This document shows, one piece after another, positions 8,853 to 17,761 of a DNA stretch of 38,440 nt. The notes beneath the pieces were generated by a model. The model searched no databases and was not told the origin of the DNA. It saw only the letters and a program-made list of their open reading frames with translations. Numbering within the stretch: the first letter of the stretch is position 1; the number at the start of each line of letters is the position of its first letter. Source of the stretch: Bacteroidales bacterium (GTDB lineage: Bacteria > Bacteroidota > Bacteroidia > Bacteroidales > UBA932); contig JAFZWD010000049.1 of assembly GCA_017617495.1 (NCBI GenBank), positions 1 through 38,440 of the forward strand, in the 5' to 3' direction. Position numbers and translations under genes: made by a program.

Positions 8853-9905
8853 ATGAAAAAGGTATTTTCGATTATCGCACTTCTGAGCACCTGCGCATTT
8901 GCATACGCCCAGGACGCACAGCAGGCAGCCGCCGACGCGGCAGCCGAAATCGCCAATGCTCCCAAGGAAGAGGCTGCGGCACCCAAGCCCAAGTACTGGA
9001 CTAGTTCCGTGGAGGTGGGTCTCGGCCTCAACCAGACCTATTTCGACAACTGGGCTTCCGGCGGATTCAACAACGTGAACTTCACCAGCTCGCTGGACGC
9101 AAAGGCCGACTATGCCAAGAAGCTCGCCAGCTGGAACAACCGACTGCAGATGCAGTATGCATTCCTCTGGTCCGAGGACAAGGAAGGCATCATCCAGAAG
9201 AGCAACGACGTGGTGTATTTCCAGAGCAAGTTCGGTTACAAGACCGGCGAGGGCTCCAAGTGGAGCTACACCGCTTCCTACGACTTCCGTTCGCAGTTCA
9301 GCAGCGGCTACACCTACAACGCCCCCGACAAGACCAACCCCGCGCTTGACACCTGGAAGAAGGCACGCGTGCTCAAGTCCGGTTTCCTCTCCCCCGCCTA
9401 CAACAATCTGGCACTCGGTATGGAGTGGGTCCCGAACAAATGGTTCAGCATCAACATTGCACCTATCGCGGGTAGTATCACCCAGGTGGACATCGCCGAG
9501 CTCCGCAAGAACTACGGCATGGAGCTCAAGAGCCGTTACGAGAATCCCAAGACTCTCGCCGACACGCTCGCAATCTCCAACGGCACCGCCTACAAGTCCA
9601 GCAAGATGCAGTTCGGTGGTCAGCTCAAGGCCAACCTCAAGTTCACTGTCAACGACAACTTCACTTTCGAGAGCCAGCTCACCCTCTTCTCCGACTATCT
9701 CGACAAGCCGCAGAACCTGCGCGTCAACTGGGATACCGGCATCGCCTGGCAGCTCTCCAAGTACCTCAAGCTCAGCGCAAACACCTGGGTAATCTACGAC
9801 CCCAACGTGCTGATTGCCGCCAAGAACAATCCTGACGACCTCGCTCCGCGCACCCAGTTCAAGGAATTCCTTTCCTTCAGCTTCACCTACACCTTCAAGA
9901 GATAG
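8853..9905 (+). CDS. DUF3078 family outer-membrane protein
   Basis: A 350-residue protein with a signal peptide (MKKVFSIIALLSTCAFAYAQ), an Ala/Glu/Lys-rich linker of about 25 residues, and then a barrel-like domain beginning YWTSSVEVGLGLNQTYFDNWASGGFNN, the signature of DUF3078. It continues with many alternating strands and ends FLSFSFTYTFKR. The family is confined to Bacteroidota and has no settled function. Its TAG stop shares a base with the GTG start of tilS, so the two are translationally coupled. Confidence 0.9.
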   Translation: MKKVFSIIALLSTCAFAYAQDAQQAAADAAAEIANAPKEEAAAPKPKYWTSSVEVGLGLNQTYFDNWASGGFNNVNFTSSLDAKADYAKKLASWNNRLQMQYAFLWSEDKEGIIQKSNDVVYFQSKFGYKTGEGSKWSYTASYDFRSQFSSGYTYNAPDKTNPALDTWKKARVLKSGFLSPAYNNLALGMEWVPNKWFSINIAPIAGSITQVDIAELRKNYGMELKSRYENPKTLADTLAISNGTAYKSSKMQFGGQLKANLKFTVNDNFTFESQLTLFSDYLDKPQNLRVNWDTGIAWQLSKYLKLSANTWVIYDPNVLIAAKNNPDDLAPRTQFKEFLSFSFTYTFKR

Positions 9906-11227
9906 TGAAGATTCTGCTTGCAGTGAGCGGAGGCATCGATTCGATGTACCTCGCACATAGGGCTCCCGAACTTTTTCCGGGAGCCTCTTTTGCTGTGGCC
10001 CACTGCAATTTCCGCCTTCGCGGCGATGAGTCCGACGGCGACGAGGCCTTTGTGCGGGAGTTCTGCGCTTCCGCCGGGTTGGAGTGTTTTGTAAAGCAGT
10101 TTGATACGGAGGCCTACGCCTCGGAGCACGGCATAAGCATCGAGATGGCCGCCCGCGACCTCCGCTACGCCTGGTTTGCAGAGCTTTGCAGCGCGCAGGG
10201 CTTTGATGCCGCGGCGGTGGCGCACAATGCCGACGACAATGCCGAAACGCTGATACTCAACCTGTTGCGCGGCACCGGCACCCGCGGCCTCCGCGGTATG
10301 TCGGCCGACGTTACCGACGGGCGCGGGGTGCGTATCCTGCGGCCTATGCTCGGCGTTTCCCGCGAGGAGATCCGCGGATGGATGAGCTCGAACGGCTTTG
10401 CCTGGCGCGAGGACAGCAGCAATGCTTCCGGCGAGTACAAGCGCAACCGCATCCGCTCCGAAGTCTTCCCCGTCTTCCGCGAGCTCAACCCTTCGTTCCT
10501 CGAGACTTTTGCCGCCGACATGGCGCATATCGCCCAGGTCGACGCCATTGCGGAAGACTACTTCTGGGCGGGATTGCCGGTCGTGGCCGGCAATGACGGT
10601 CCGTCATGCCCGACCGGCCTCCCGTCATGCCGGACCCGATCCGGCATCTCCTTCCCCATCGGGCCCCTGCACGCTCTGAAGCACTGGCGTTACGTGCTCT
10701 ACCGCTTTCTGGAGCCCTACGGCTTCGACTCCGGCACCGTAGATTCCCTGGGCGACCTCCTCGCCGCCTGGTCCGCCTCCCCTGCCGGCACGGTTACCCT
10801 CTCCGGCAAAACCTTCGAGGCGCCAGATTATATCGCAGTCACTTCGGCTTCGGAAATAATCGTATCAGCTAAGAAGGCGGGAACTGCTTCCCCTGGTTTT
10901 ACCACCAAAGTTTACGACAAGCCTTCTGATTTCAATCCGGTAGTGCCCGAAGGGACGTTGGTGGCGGATGCGGACAAACTGCCGCTGCCGTTGAAGGTCC
11001 GGCCCTGGCAGGCGGGCGACTGGATGGTGCCACTGGGCATGAAGGGCCGCAAGAAGCTGTCCGACCTTTTCGTGGACTTGAAATGGAACCTGCTGCAGAA
11101 GCAGGAGGCGCAGGTCGTCGAGCACCCGGACGGCAAACCAGGCCACGTTGCAGCGCTGCTCTGCGTCCGCATTGACGACAGCCTCAAGGTTGACGCCTCA
11201 ACAAAGAAAATCCTGGAAATAAGCTAA
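9905..11227 (+). CDS. tilS: tRNA(Ile)-lysidine synthetase with an in-frame repeat insertion
   Basis: Makes lysidine at the wobble position of the CAU-anticodon tRNA-Ile, so that it reads AUA. The 440-residue protein has the PP-loop SGGIDS at 8-13, HCNFRLRGDESD (33-44), AHNADDNAET (106-115), and a C-terminal domain with RPWQAGDWMVPLGMKGRKKLSD. The GTG start is chosen because the next ATG (9944) would cut through the PP-loop; GTG overlaps the preceding stop by one base. Residues about 224-250 (VVAGNDGPSCPTGLP...) are encoded by a family I palindromic repeat and look like an insertion between two helices of the linker region. The 3' end overlaps the convergent endonuclease gene by 4 nt. Confidence 0.95.
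   Translation: MKILLAVSGGIDSMYLAHRAPELFPGASFAVAHCNFRLRGDESDGDEAFVREFCASAGLECFVKQFDTEAYASEHGISIEMAARDLRYAWFAELCSAQGFDAAAVAHNADDNAETLILNLLRGTGTRGLRGMSADVTDGRGVRILRPMLGVSREEIRGWMSSNGFAWREDSSNASGEYKRNRIRSEVFPVFRELNPSFLETFAADMAHIAQVDAIAEDYFWAGLPVVAGNDGPSCPTGLPSCRTRSGISFPIGPLHALKHWRYVLYRFLEPYGFDSGTVDSLGDLLAAWSASPAGTVTLSGKTFEAPDYIAVTSASEIIVSAKKAGTASPGFTTKVYDKPSDFNPVVPEGTLVADADKLPLPLKVRPWQAGDWMVPLGMKGRKKLSDLFVDLKWNLLQKQEAQVVEHPDGKPGHVAALLCVRIDDSLKVDASTKKILEIS
10573..10647 (+). repeat. Family I palindromic repeat inside tilS
   Basis: First hairpin attgccgg/ccggcaat (10573-10580, 10587-10594; loop of 6), then gac, a partial half-hairpin gtcatgcccgaccgg, then a second hairpin atgccgga/tccggcat (10627-10634, 10640-10647). 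Length and reading frame keep tilS open, and the right arm is read as A-G-N-D. Confidence 0.85.
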
Positions 11228-12729
11228 AGGCCCCAGTCCGAGGGATTCTTTACAGTTTTGGGCGCCTGCGGCACGTTGGCGAAGTAGGTAATGCCGGTAA
11301 TGGCTTCAAGCTCTGCCACCGACATCATCTCGGCAGAGGTTACCTTCTGGCCCTTAAGGTCGTTGGTATGGGCACGCACGAAGGCGGCGCACTTCAGTTC
11401 GCTTGCCGAGCAGTCCTTGATGGCCTTGCGGGAATTGCCGGACTTGGTGCGCAGCAGCACGTAGTAGAACATCGTGGGCATGGCCACGTCGCTGCGGCCC
11501 CAGCCGGAGAGGATGCGGGGCTCCACAGTGTAGTTGTAGCCGTCCTTGAATGTCTTGAAGTAGCAGCCGATCACCACATAGAGGGTGTCGGAGCAGTACT
11601 GGTCGTCTATCCAGTCTTCCAGGGTATTCCAGCCGCCGCCACCGGTATTGAATCCGGCGCTCAGCTGAGGGGCGATGTTGCTGTAGTTGAACACCTGGTG
11701 GTTCGTGGCCGTGGTTTTGTTGCGGTCGGAGGAGCCAAGCATATGGCCCTTGTTGAAGCCGCTGGCATTGCTCGTTCCGGTCCACTGGGGTTCCGCAGGG
11801 ATGTTCGGGTCGGGCTTGTAATTGTCGTGGCGGCCGCTGCCCCTGTACATGCTGTGAAGCGGCGCAGCCACCCATAGAGGGCAGTGATGCTCCGCGCTGA
11901 AGCACACCGTATAGTTGCGTGCGGTCTTGCCGTTGCCGTCCTTCTCGCCGCCGGCACACATATGCATCGCGTAGTAGAGGTTCTGGTCGGTGGAGCTGAC
12001 ATAATAGTTCCCCGACTTCGCAAGGTTCATCACCGGCAGCTCGTACCAGCCCGGCTGCGAACCGGCCACAACCACCGGCTCCGGATCGGGATCCGGCTGA
12101 GGGTCGGGAGTAGGGTCCGGAGTGGGATCAATCCAGGGATCCGGCTCAGGGTCGGGTTCGGTGAAGGTCGCCACGAAGGGCACCGAAATATCCTCGTCGT
12201 CCACGAGGGTCAGCACAGCCATCTTGCTGCCGTAGGTAAACTCACGGATGAGGGGGCGGCAGCGGCCTTCGCTGGGCTTGCCGTACTCCCGCCAGGCATT
12301 CTTCCCCGCAGGGTCGACGCTCCATTTGCCGCTTTCGTATTTAAAAACGGGATACTCGGGCACAAGGGTTCCGCTGGGCTTTTTTCCAATGGTCCATTCG
12401 TACTTTCCGGCGCCTTTCTTCTCTACGCCTACCTCGGGCACAGCCCAACCGTCGAGCTTATACTTCGAATAGAACTGGATCTCCCCGGCGCCCTGCATCA
12501 CCAGGGTTTTGCCAACCGCCTCGCCGTTATCGATCAGATGGTCCACCGCCAGCAGGGAGTCCTTTTCGGTCAGGCTCACTATCAGGCGGTTCATGGATTC
12601 GATGTCGGCATTCAGCCTTTCCGCGGCTATACCAAGTGCCGCGTCGGGGTAAGACGGTTCGTCGTTATGGTTGCAGGCCGCCAGAAGGCAGCAGGCTGCG
12701 AGAATTATCAGTTTAAGTGTCTGCTTCAT
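11224..12729 (-). CDS. Secreted DNA/RNA non-specific endonuclease lipoprotein
   Basis: A 501-residue protein. The signal peptide ends in a lipobox (CCLLAAC). An N-terminal region of about 170 residues with LNADIESMNRLIVSLTEKDS and later GEIQFYSK weakly resembles DUF4988. An acidic Pro-Asp linker (EPDPEPDPWIDPTPDPTPDP) follows, and then an NUC1-type endonuclease domain: SGFNKGHMLGSSDR (equivalent of the DRGH motif, here NKGH with the catalytic His kept), NHQVFNYSNIAPQ and WNTLEDWI. It would degrade extracellular or periplasmic nucleic acid. The start at 12729 is set by the signal peptide. It has its own promoter (12738-12770) and is convergent with tilS, with 4 nt overlap. Confidence 0.88.
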   Translation of the reverse strand: MKQTLKLIILAACCLLAACNHNDEPSYPDAALGIAAERLNADIESMNRLIVSLTEKDSLLAVDHLIDNGEAVGKTLVMQGAGEIQFYSKYKLDGWAVPEVGVEKKGAGKYEWTIGKKPSGTLVPEYPVFKYESGKWSVDPAGKNAWREYGKPSEGRCRPLIREFTYGSKMAVLTLVDDEDISVPFVATFTEPDPEPDPWIDPTPDPTPDPQPDPDPEPVVVAGSQPGWYELPVMNLAKSGNYYVSSTDQNLYYAMHMCAGGEKDGNGKTARNYTVCFSAEHHCPLWVAAPLHSMYRGSGRHDNYKPDPNIPAEPQWTGTSNASGFNKGHMLGSSDRNKTTATNHQVFNYSNIAPQLSAGFNTGGGGWNTLEDWIDDQYCSDTLYVVIGCYFKTFKDGYNYTVEPRILSGWGRSDVAMPTMFYYVLLRTKSGNSRKAIKDCSASELKCAAFVRAHTNDLKGQKVTSAEMMSVAELEAITGITYFANVPQAPKTVKNPSDWGL

Positions 12730-12737
12730 AGCGAGCA

Positions 12738-12770
12738 CAAATATAGCAAAAATTACAGCATGGAGGCAAA
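12738..12770 (-). promoter_or_regulatory. Promoter of the endonuclease lipoprotein gene
   Basis: TATATTTG at 12745-12738 and TTTG at 12770-12767 on the minus strand, 21 nt apart. The upstream box lies inside the last codons of the cardiolipin synthase gene. Transcription would start within a few nt of the ATG at 12729. Confidence 0.65.
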
Positions 12771-14066
12771 GAGACGAAGAACCCGCTGCCAAAGCCTGTC
12801 CCACCAGGGCACAGATTCAAGTTGACCGAGGGTTACTTCTGTACAGTCCTGCTGGTCGACAAGGAATATCTGCCTGTTCAGGAGTGCTGTCTGCCTGTCG
12901 TACATCAAGGCATTGGCCTCATATGCCATCAGCAGGCTTCGGCAGTCGAAATTCGACGATCCTATGCACGAAATCGTATCATCCGCTACGAAAGTCTTCG
13001 AATGCATGAATTCTCCCCTCTTTTCAAACAAGCGAATACCTGCGAGGAGGCATTCCCTGTAGTAGGATTTATGGAGCGGCTTCATAAAAGCCGTTATCTT
13101 TTCGGGTTTCGCAGGAACCATTACCCGTACATCCAATCCGGAACGGGCCGCCTCTTTAATCCTCTCCAGAAGACGCTTAGTAGGCACGAAGTAAGGGCTC
13201 TGCAAGAAAAAATACTCTTTGGACAGCTCCAGAGTCTTCATATAACACTCCTCGATGGGGTGCGGACTGAGCCCGGGTTCATCAGCTACAATCTGGACCC
13301 GGCAGGAGTCCGGCGCGGCCACAAGGCCTTCGTCCGGGAGCGGAAAGAAGGTATTCCAGTCTTTCGGGAGGCGTCCGCCCGAAGTATGCCAACTGTTCAG
13401 GAACAGATACTGCAGCTGGGCGACTGCACCGCCTTCTATCCTCAGATGAGTATCGCGCCAGCGCAGAAAATAGCAGTCGCTGATATTCATTCCTCCGGTA
13501 TAGGCGACGCGGCTGTCTATTACGACTATCTTCCGGTGATTCCGGAAATTAAAACGATGCAGGAGCTCCCACGGCTTGGTGAAGCGCAAAACTTCCACTC
13601 CGCCTTTCTTCAGGACGTGCCTGTAGCGGTAATAGGTCGGGAAGTTCATGAGGTTGTCGCTTATGAAGCGTACCTTGACTCCCTCCGCAGCCTTCTTTAC
13701 AAGCATGTTCACTACATCTCTGGACCCTTTATCGAAACCGAAGAGGAAGTACTCCATATGGATAGTCTCACGGGCGGCAGCCAGGTCGTGCATGAGAAGG
13801 TTGTATTTACGCGCCCCGTCAGTAATGACCTCTACTCTGTTACCCGGAGTGACTCCTGTTCCGGATGCCCCTGCGGCTATATCCGCAATCCCCCGATACT
13901 GTTCCGGGGCTTCCCTGCTGCCCTCAATCCGAAGGCGGACTTCGGGGCCGGTCCCGGATGCGAAGTCAGTCTTGAAGCGGGCATCCAGGATTTCCGGCCG
14001 CCAGTGCGGATGGAGATTCAGCCAGGCTATCAGCCCAAGGACCAGGAGTAAAATGAGAGTGATCAT
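12753..14066 (-). CDS. cls: Cardiolipin synthase (phospholipase D family)
   Basis: Makes cardiolipin from two phosphatidylglycerols at the inner membrane. The 437-residue protein has an N-terminal hydrophobic segment (ITLILLLVLGLIAWL) and two HKD motifs: H177-K179-D184 (NHRKIVVIDSRVAYTGGMN) and H355-K357-D362 (MHSKTFVADDTISCIGSSN), both intact. The spacing and the PYFVPT block fit bacterial Cls rather than a PLD nuclease. Only one membrane segment is obvious, fewer than the usual two. It begins 3 nt after the stop of the DUF4249 gene, which places it at the end of the TonB/DUF4249 operon; whether this has functional meaning is unclear. Confidence 0.92.
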   Translation of the reverse strand: MITLILLLVLGLIAWLNLHPHWRPEILDARFKTDFASGTGPEVRLRIEGSREAPEQYRGIADIAAGASGTGVTPGNRVEVITDGARKYNLLMHDLAAARETIHMEYFLFGFDKGSRDVVNMLVKKAAEGVKVRFISDNLMNFPTYYRYRHVLKKGGVEVLRFTKPWELLHRFNFRNHRKIVVIDSRVAYTGGMNISDCYFLRWRDTHLRIEGGAVAQLQYLFLNSWHTSGGRLPKDWNTFFPLPDEGLVAAPDSCRVQIVADEPGLSPHPIEECYMKTLELSKEYFFLQSPYFVPTKRLLERIKEAARSGLDVRVMVPAKPEKITAFMKPLHKSYYRECLLAGIRLFEKRGEFMHSKTFVADDTISCIGSSNFDCRSLLMAYEANALMYDRQTALLNRQIFLVDQQDCTEVTLGQLESVPWWDRLWQRVLRLFASML

Positions 14067-14069
14067 CAG

Positions 14070-14918
14070 TTACAAGCGTACATCAACCGTATATTCACTG
14101 CTGCCGTATCCTCCCCAGAATCCCAGGGCTCCATGCATATTGGTAGCGACGTTCTCTGTAACAGGGAAGAAAGGGTTGCGGGCGAAGCCGCTCACATCGT
14201 CATAACTTGCCCAATATCTGTAGGATGCGCTGTCTATCGTACAGAACTTGACATGGACCTTCTCCCCAAGGCGGAAAAGCGGCTGGCGGTATTTTTCCAG
14301 GATGCTCCATCCCCTCACCACCGGCACGCTCAGATACTGCCCCTGCACGGTCTCGTCGTCCACGGCCCCCAGGAGGCTCGGTGCCCAGTACGTATTCACA
14401 CCCTCAACCATTGTAAAGCATTTGTAATAATCCTTTGTGGCCGGATTGTCACGGAAACAGGCAGTAATGGTATAAAGCGTATCGGTGCGCTCCGAGACAT
14501 GCACCGCAAGGCTGTCCAGACTCACAGGAGCAGGAACCGTGGTCTCCGCCCAGGCATTGATGCCGGGACAGTTCACTTCCAGCCGGTATTTCTTGCCGGC
14601 CTCTCCTGTGATTGCATCCGTAGTATATACATAAGGAGGGAAGTAATTATCGTCGCGACGGCCCTCGAGCTGTACGCGGGTCTGTCCGTCAATTACGTAA
14701 ACCCGCGCATATTTTACCACCTTCGATGCCACTTCCTCATCGTCCTGCACGGATCCGGTAGGACTGACGCTCTTGCTTACCAGCACCATGGGATGTCCTC
14801 CGGCGTCGATCCATCCGTCCACGACGAGCGGGGTGGACGGCGCCCTGTACTCCAGGTCGGGCTCACAGGCGCACACAAGTGCCGCAACGGCAAAGATTAT
14901 GAATCGGATTCCTCTCAT
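14070..14918 (-). CDS. DUF4249 lipoprotein, copy 1
   Basis: A 282-residue lipoprotein (signal ending ALVCAC) of the DUF4249 family, recognised by STPLVVDGWIDAGGHPMVLVSKS near the N-terminus, and YFPPYVYTTDAITGEAGKKYRLEV. Such proteins sit next to TonB-dependent receptors in Bacteroidota and are thought to be surface or periplasmic partners, though their job is not established. Its ATG overlaps the TGA of the receptor upstream by one base. It is a close paralogue of the gene at 16915-17760, with the conserved ending FFPVTEN...MHGALGFWGGYG. Confidence 0.88.
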   Translation of the reverse strand: MRGIRFIIFAVAALVCACEPDLEYRAPSTPLVVDGWIDAGGHPMVLVSKSVSPTGSVQDDEEVASKVVKYARVYVIDGQTRVQLEGRRDDNYFPPYVYTTDAITGEAGKKYRLEVNCPGINAWAETTVPAPVSLDSLAVHVSERTDTLYTITACFRDNPATKDYYKCFTMVEGVNTYWAPSLLGAVDDETVQGQYLSVPVVRGWSILEKYRQPLFRLGEKVHVKFCTIDSASYRYWASYDDVSGFARNPFFPVTENVATNMHGALGFWGGYGSSEYTVDVRL

Positions 14919-16906
14919 CAGAAGCGGTAGAAATAACCTATGGAAGGCAGGAACATTACCTTATAGAATATCGAACAGTATGTAAACTTGCGGCCCTCTT
15001 CGACATTGACCATATAGAAAATGTCGTTTTTGCGGCCGGTAGCGTTGAAAAGCGAGAAATTAACCCCGTGCCCGCGCCCTCCGGATATGCGTTTGAAGTA
15101 ATAATTCGCGCTGAGATCCAGTCGGATATACGGCTTGAAACGGCCTGCATTATGCCCTCCGAAATTGCAGAGGAGCTGACCCTGGGTAACGTACAACGAT
15201 TCCACAGCAGTGAAGGGCGTGCCGCTTGCAGCCACAAAGCTTCCGCTCAGCTCCCATTTGCGCACAGCCCAGCTGAGCATCGCGTTGAATTCATGGATAC
15301 GTTCGTGATTTGCAGGATACACGTCCGGGTACGCCGGATCGTCGAAGCTTCGCAGTGACCGTCCGACAGTGTAGCCAAGCCAGCCGGTAAGCTTCCCGGC
15401 CTGTTTCCGGAACAATATGCTCAGGCCGTAGTTTCGGCCTTTCCCTTTCAGGAGGGCGTTTTCCAGTGCATAGTCTTCCCTCACGAAATCCAGCACGCTG
15501 CCTTTGTATTCTATCTGGTTGGACAGTTCGCGCCAATAAAGTTCGGCACTCAGGCGATACGCTCCTTCGTCCAGGTCCTTATCATAACCAAGACGGCCGT
15601 ATATGGAGGACTGGGGCTTGTTGTATTTCCCTGCAAGAAGCCAGAACTCATACGGAAGCGCAACGCTGCTGAGGCCCGTCTGCGAAAGGAACTGCCTGCG
15701 GATTCCGGCCGAGGCGCTTATCTGCCCGGGGCGACCTGCATTGAAGGATGCATCAATCTCCGGGCTGAAATATGGATGCAATGCCGTTCCGTCGTGCCAG
15801 AGTTGCCCCTTGGCGGTTGCCGAGACGTTCCACTGCACATTGTAGACGATTGCATAACACAGGGCAAGGCTGGCCTCGACGCCCTTCTGCAACTCCTTTG
15901 GACTGGTCTGGCGGAAGTAACCGCCGACCGAAGATATCCTCTGCGGCCGGCCCCGGTGAATCCCCAGATCCGCCTGCAGTTTCCATCTGCCGATGCCGAG
16001 GTCCGCTTTATATCCCAGCGTCCTGATGCCCGAGGGCATCTTTATTTTGAAAAAGTCATGTTTCACATCCATTCCCAGCCCGAAGGATGTATGATAAAGG
16101 CTCTGTTTGAGGGACCATCCATCCAGTTGACGCTTCCAGTGAAGGGCCCCCATCATATTGTGCCAGTCCATGTCTACATCCATGCCGTTTTCAAAGCTGC
16201 CATAGCCCAGATCGTCCATCCCTGCGTAGGAGTCAAGCCAGAGGATATCCTGTTCCGAGGGACGCCAGAGAAATGTCAGGTTCGCGTCACCGAAACCATA
16301 TTTGAAGGTATTGCCGTCCAGCTTAAGATAACTCCCGTAGAGGAGGTTTATGTAGGATTTACGCAACGACACGAACGCTGCCGCCCTGTTTCCGAGAGGA
16401 AAGGAGAAACTGCCTTCGCTGGAAATCAGTCCGGAGGATACGCTGCCGTGAACCTTGTCCGGCATCTCATCCGGCAGCCTCATCTCGATTGCTCCTCCCA
16501 GGCGGTTGGCACCCTTTTCACCGGTGCGGTATTCCATCGACTTGTAGTGTTTCGGAATGAACACCGAGAACAGTCCGAGAAGATGGGATGCCCCATAAAT
16601 GGGGACTCCTTCGGCGGACACTATGCAGTGCTGATGCTCGGTTCCCTGTATATGGATGCCGGCGTCCAGTTCCGACCCTGTGGTGACACCGGGAAGCATC
16701 CGCACGAAGCGAAGCGGATCCGAGTTGCCCATCAGGGACGGGGCACGGAGCAGGAGTTCGGTTCGGACATTGCTTTCCATGCCGATTCCCGGTACTATAA
16801 GCGAACGGTTGCCTACCGCCGACACCACGGTGCTGTCCAATTTTTCCTGGGCTTCCGCCGACAGGCAGAGGAGCAGCAGCAATATGGCCGGCAAGCGCTT
16901 AGTCAT
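14918..16906 (-). CDS. TonB-dependent outer-membrane receptor, copy 1
   Basis: A 662-residue receptor with a signal peptide (MTKRLPAILLLLLCLSAEAQ), a short segment EKLDSTVVSA that may hold the TonB box, a plug domain (residues about 35-150) and a barrel ending in Phe (PSIGYFYRF). It lacks the carboxypeptidase-like N-terminal domain common in SusC proteins. In the plug, where many receptors read GSPDQNLILLDGVPVY, this one reads E90-H-Q-H-C94 followed by IVSAEGVPIYGASHLLGLFS. Start at 16906 is set by the signal peptide; an earlier in-frame ATG at 17056 lies inside the upstream gene. Paired with the DUF4249 gene downstream; substrate unknown. Confidence 0.92.
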   Translation of the reverse strand: MTKRLPAILLLLLCLSAEAQEKLDSTVVSAVGNRSLIVPGIGMESNVRTELLLRAPSLMGNSDPLRFVRMLPGVTTGSELDAGIHIQGTEHQHCIVSAEGVPIYGASHLLGLFSVFIPKHYKSMEYRTGEKGANRLGGAIEMRLPDEMPDKVHGSVSSGLISSEGSFSFPLGNRAAAFVSLRKSYINLLYGSYLKLDGNTFKYGFGDANLTFLWRPSEQDILWLDSYAGMDDLGYGSFENGMDVDMDWHNMMGALHWKRQLDGWSLKQSLYHTSFGLGMDVKHDFFKIKMPSGIRTLGYKADLGIGRWKLQADLGIHRGRPQRISSVGGYFRQTSPKELQKGVEASLALCYAIVYNVQWNVSATAKGQLWHDGTALHPYFSPEIDASFNAGRPGQISASAGIRRQFLSQTGLSSVALPYEFWLLAGKYNKPQSSIYGRLGYDKDLDEGAYRLSAELYWRELSNQIEYKGSVLDFVREDYALENALLKGKGRNYGLSILFRKQAGKLTGWLGYTVGRSLRSFDDPAYPDVYPANHERIHEFNAMLSWAVRKWELSGSFVAASGTPFTAVESLYVTQGQLLCNFGGHNAGRFKPYIRLDLSANYYFKRISGGRGHGVNFSLFNATGRKNDIFYMVNVEEGRKFTYCSIFYKVMFLPSIGYFYRF

Positions 16907-16914
16907 ATCGACCG

Positions 16915-17760
16915 TTATTGGATGGTAATCTGATAGAAGCTTGCGCCGTAGCCGCCCCAGAAGCCGAGGGCGCCGTGGACGTTGCAGGCGGCGTTTTCGG
17001 TGACGGGGAAGAAGGGATTGCGCGCAAACGCGCTGATGTCGTCGTAGGTCCGCCAATACTCATAGGAGGCCGCGTCGACCGTGCAGAACTTAACATGGAC
17101 TGTTTCCCCTTCGCGGAAGAGCGGCTGGCGATACTTTTCAAGGATGCCCATGCCGCGGGCGACGGGGATCTTGAGATACTGCCCCTGCACCGTTTCGTCA
17201 TCCACGATACCCATGAAGGAGGAATTCCAGGAGGTGTTCAGGCCCTCGACCATCGTGAATACCTTATAATAATCACGCGTAGCGGGATTGTCCTTGAGAT
17301 AGGCGTGAAGCGTGTAGAGCGAATCGTAACGGCTGGATACAGTCGCCACAAGGCTGTCCAGCTGCACCGGCGCGGGTATGGAGGTCTCCGCCCAGGCGTT
17401 GATGCCCGGCGAAACGACCTCCAGGCGGTAGGTCTTGCCCGCTTCGCCCGTAATGGCATCAGTAGTATAGATGTAAGGAGGGAAATAACTGTCGTCGCGG
17501 CGCCCTTCCAACTCCACCCGGGTAGTGCCGTCACTCACGAAAACATGCGCATTGCCCACCATCTTCGAAGCGACGGTAGCTGCTTCCTGAACCACCTCGG
17601 TGGGGCTCAGGGTCTTGCTCACCATCACCACGGGATGACCGCCCGCATCTATCCAGCCGTCCACAACAAGAGGCGTCGTGGATGCGGTATAATCCGCCTC
17701 CATGCAGCCGGCCGCTAAGGCCGCTGCAATCAGGAGCATTATATGACGGAAGATACGCAT
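16915..17760 (-). CDS. DUF4249 lipoprotein, copy 2
   Basis: A 281-residue lipoprotein (signal ending LAAGC) closely similar to the copy at 14070-14918 throughout: STPLVVDGWIDAGGHPVVMVSKT, YFPPYIYTTDAITGEAGKTYRLEV, DDETVQGQYLKIPVARG, ALGFWGGYG. It starts 1 nt after the receptor stop at 17762 and ends 8 nt before the next receptor start. The pair arrangement suggests a tandem duplication of a two-gene unit. Function as for copy 1: presumed partner of the receptor, not established. Confidence 0.88.
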   Translation of the reverse strand: MRIFRHIMLLIAAALAAGCMEADYTASTTPLVVDGWIDAGGHPVVMVSKTLSPTEVVQEAATVASKMVGNAHVFVSDGTTRVELEGRRDDSYFPPYIYTTDAITGEAGKTYRLEVVSPGINAWAETSIPAPVQLDSLVATVSSRYDSLYTLHAYLKDNPATRDYYKVFTMVEGLNTSWNSSFMGIVDDETVQGQYLKIPVARGMGILEKYRQPLFREGETVHVKFCTVDAASYEYWRTYDDISAFARNPFFPVTENAACNVHGALGFWGGYGASFYQITIQ

Positions 17761-17761
17761 A

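Noticed and set aside
12060-12160. Tandem repeat in the endonuclease gene (Pro-Asp codons)
   Set aside because: It is a normal low-complexity linker between two domains, in frame, not a mobile or regulatory repeat.
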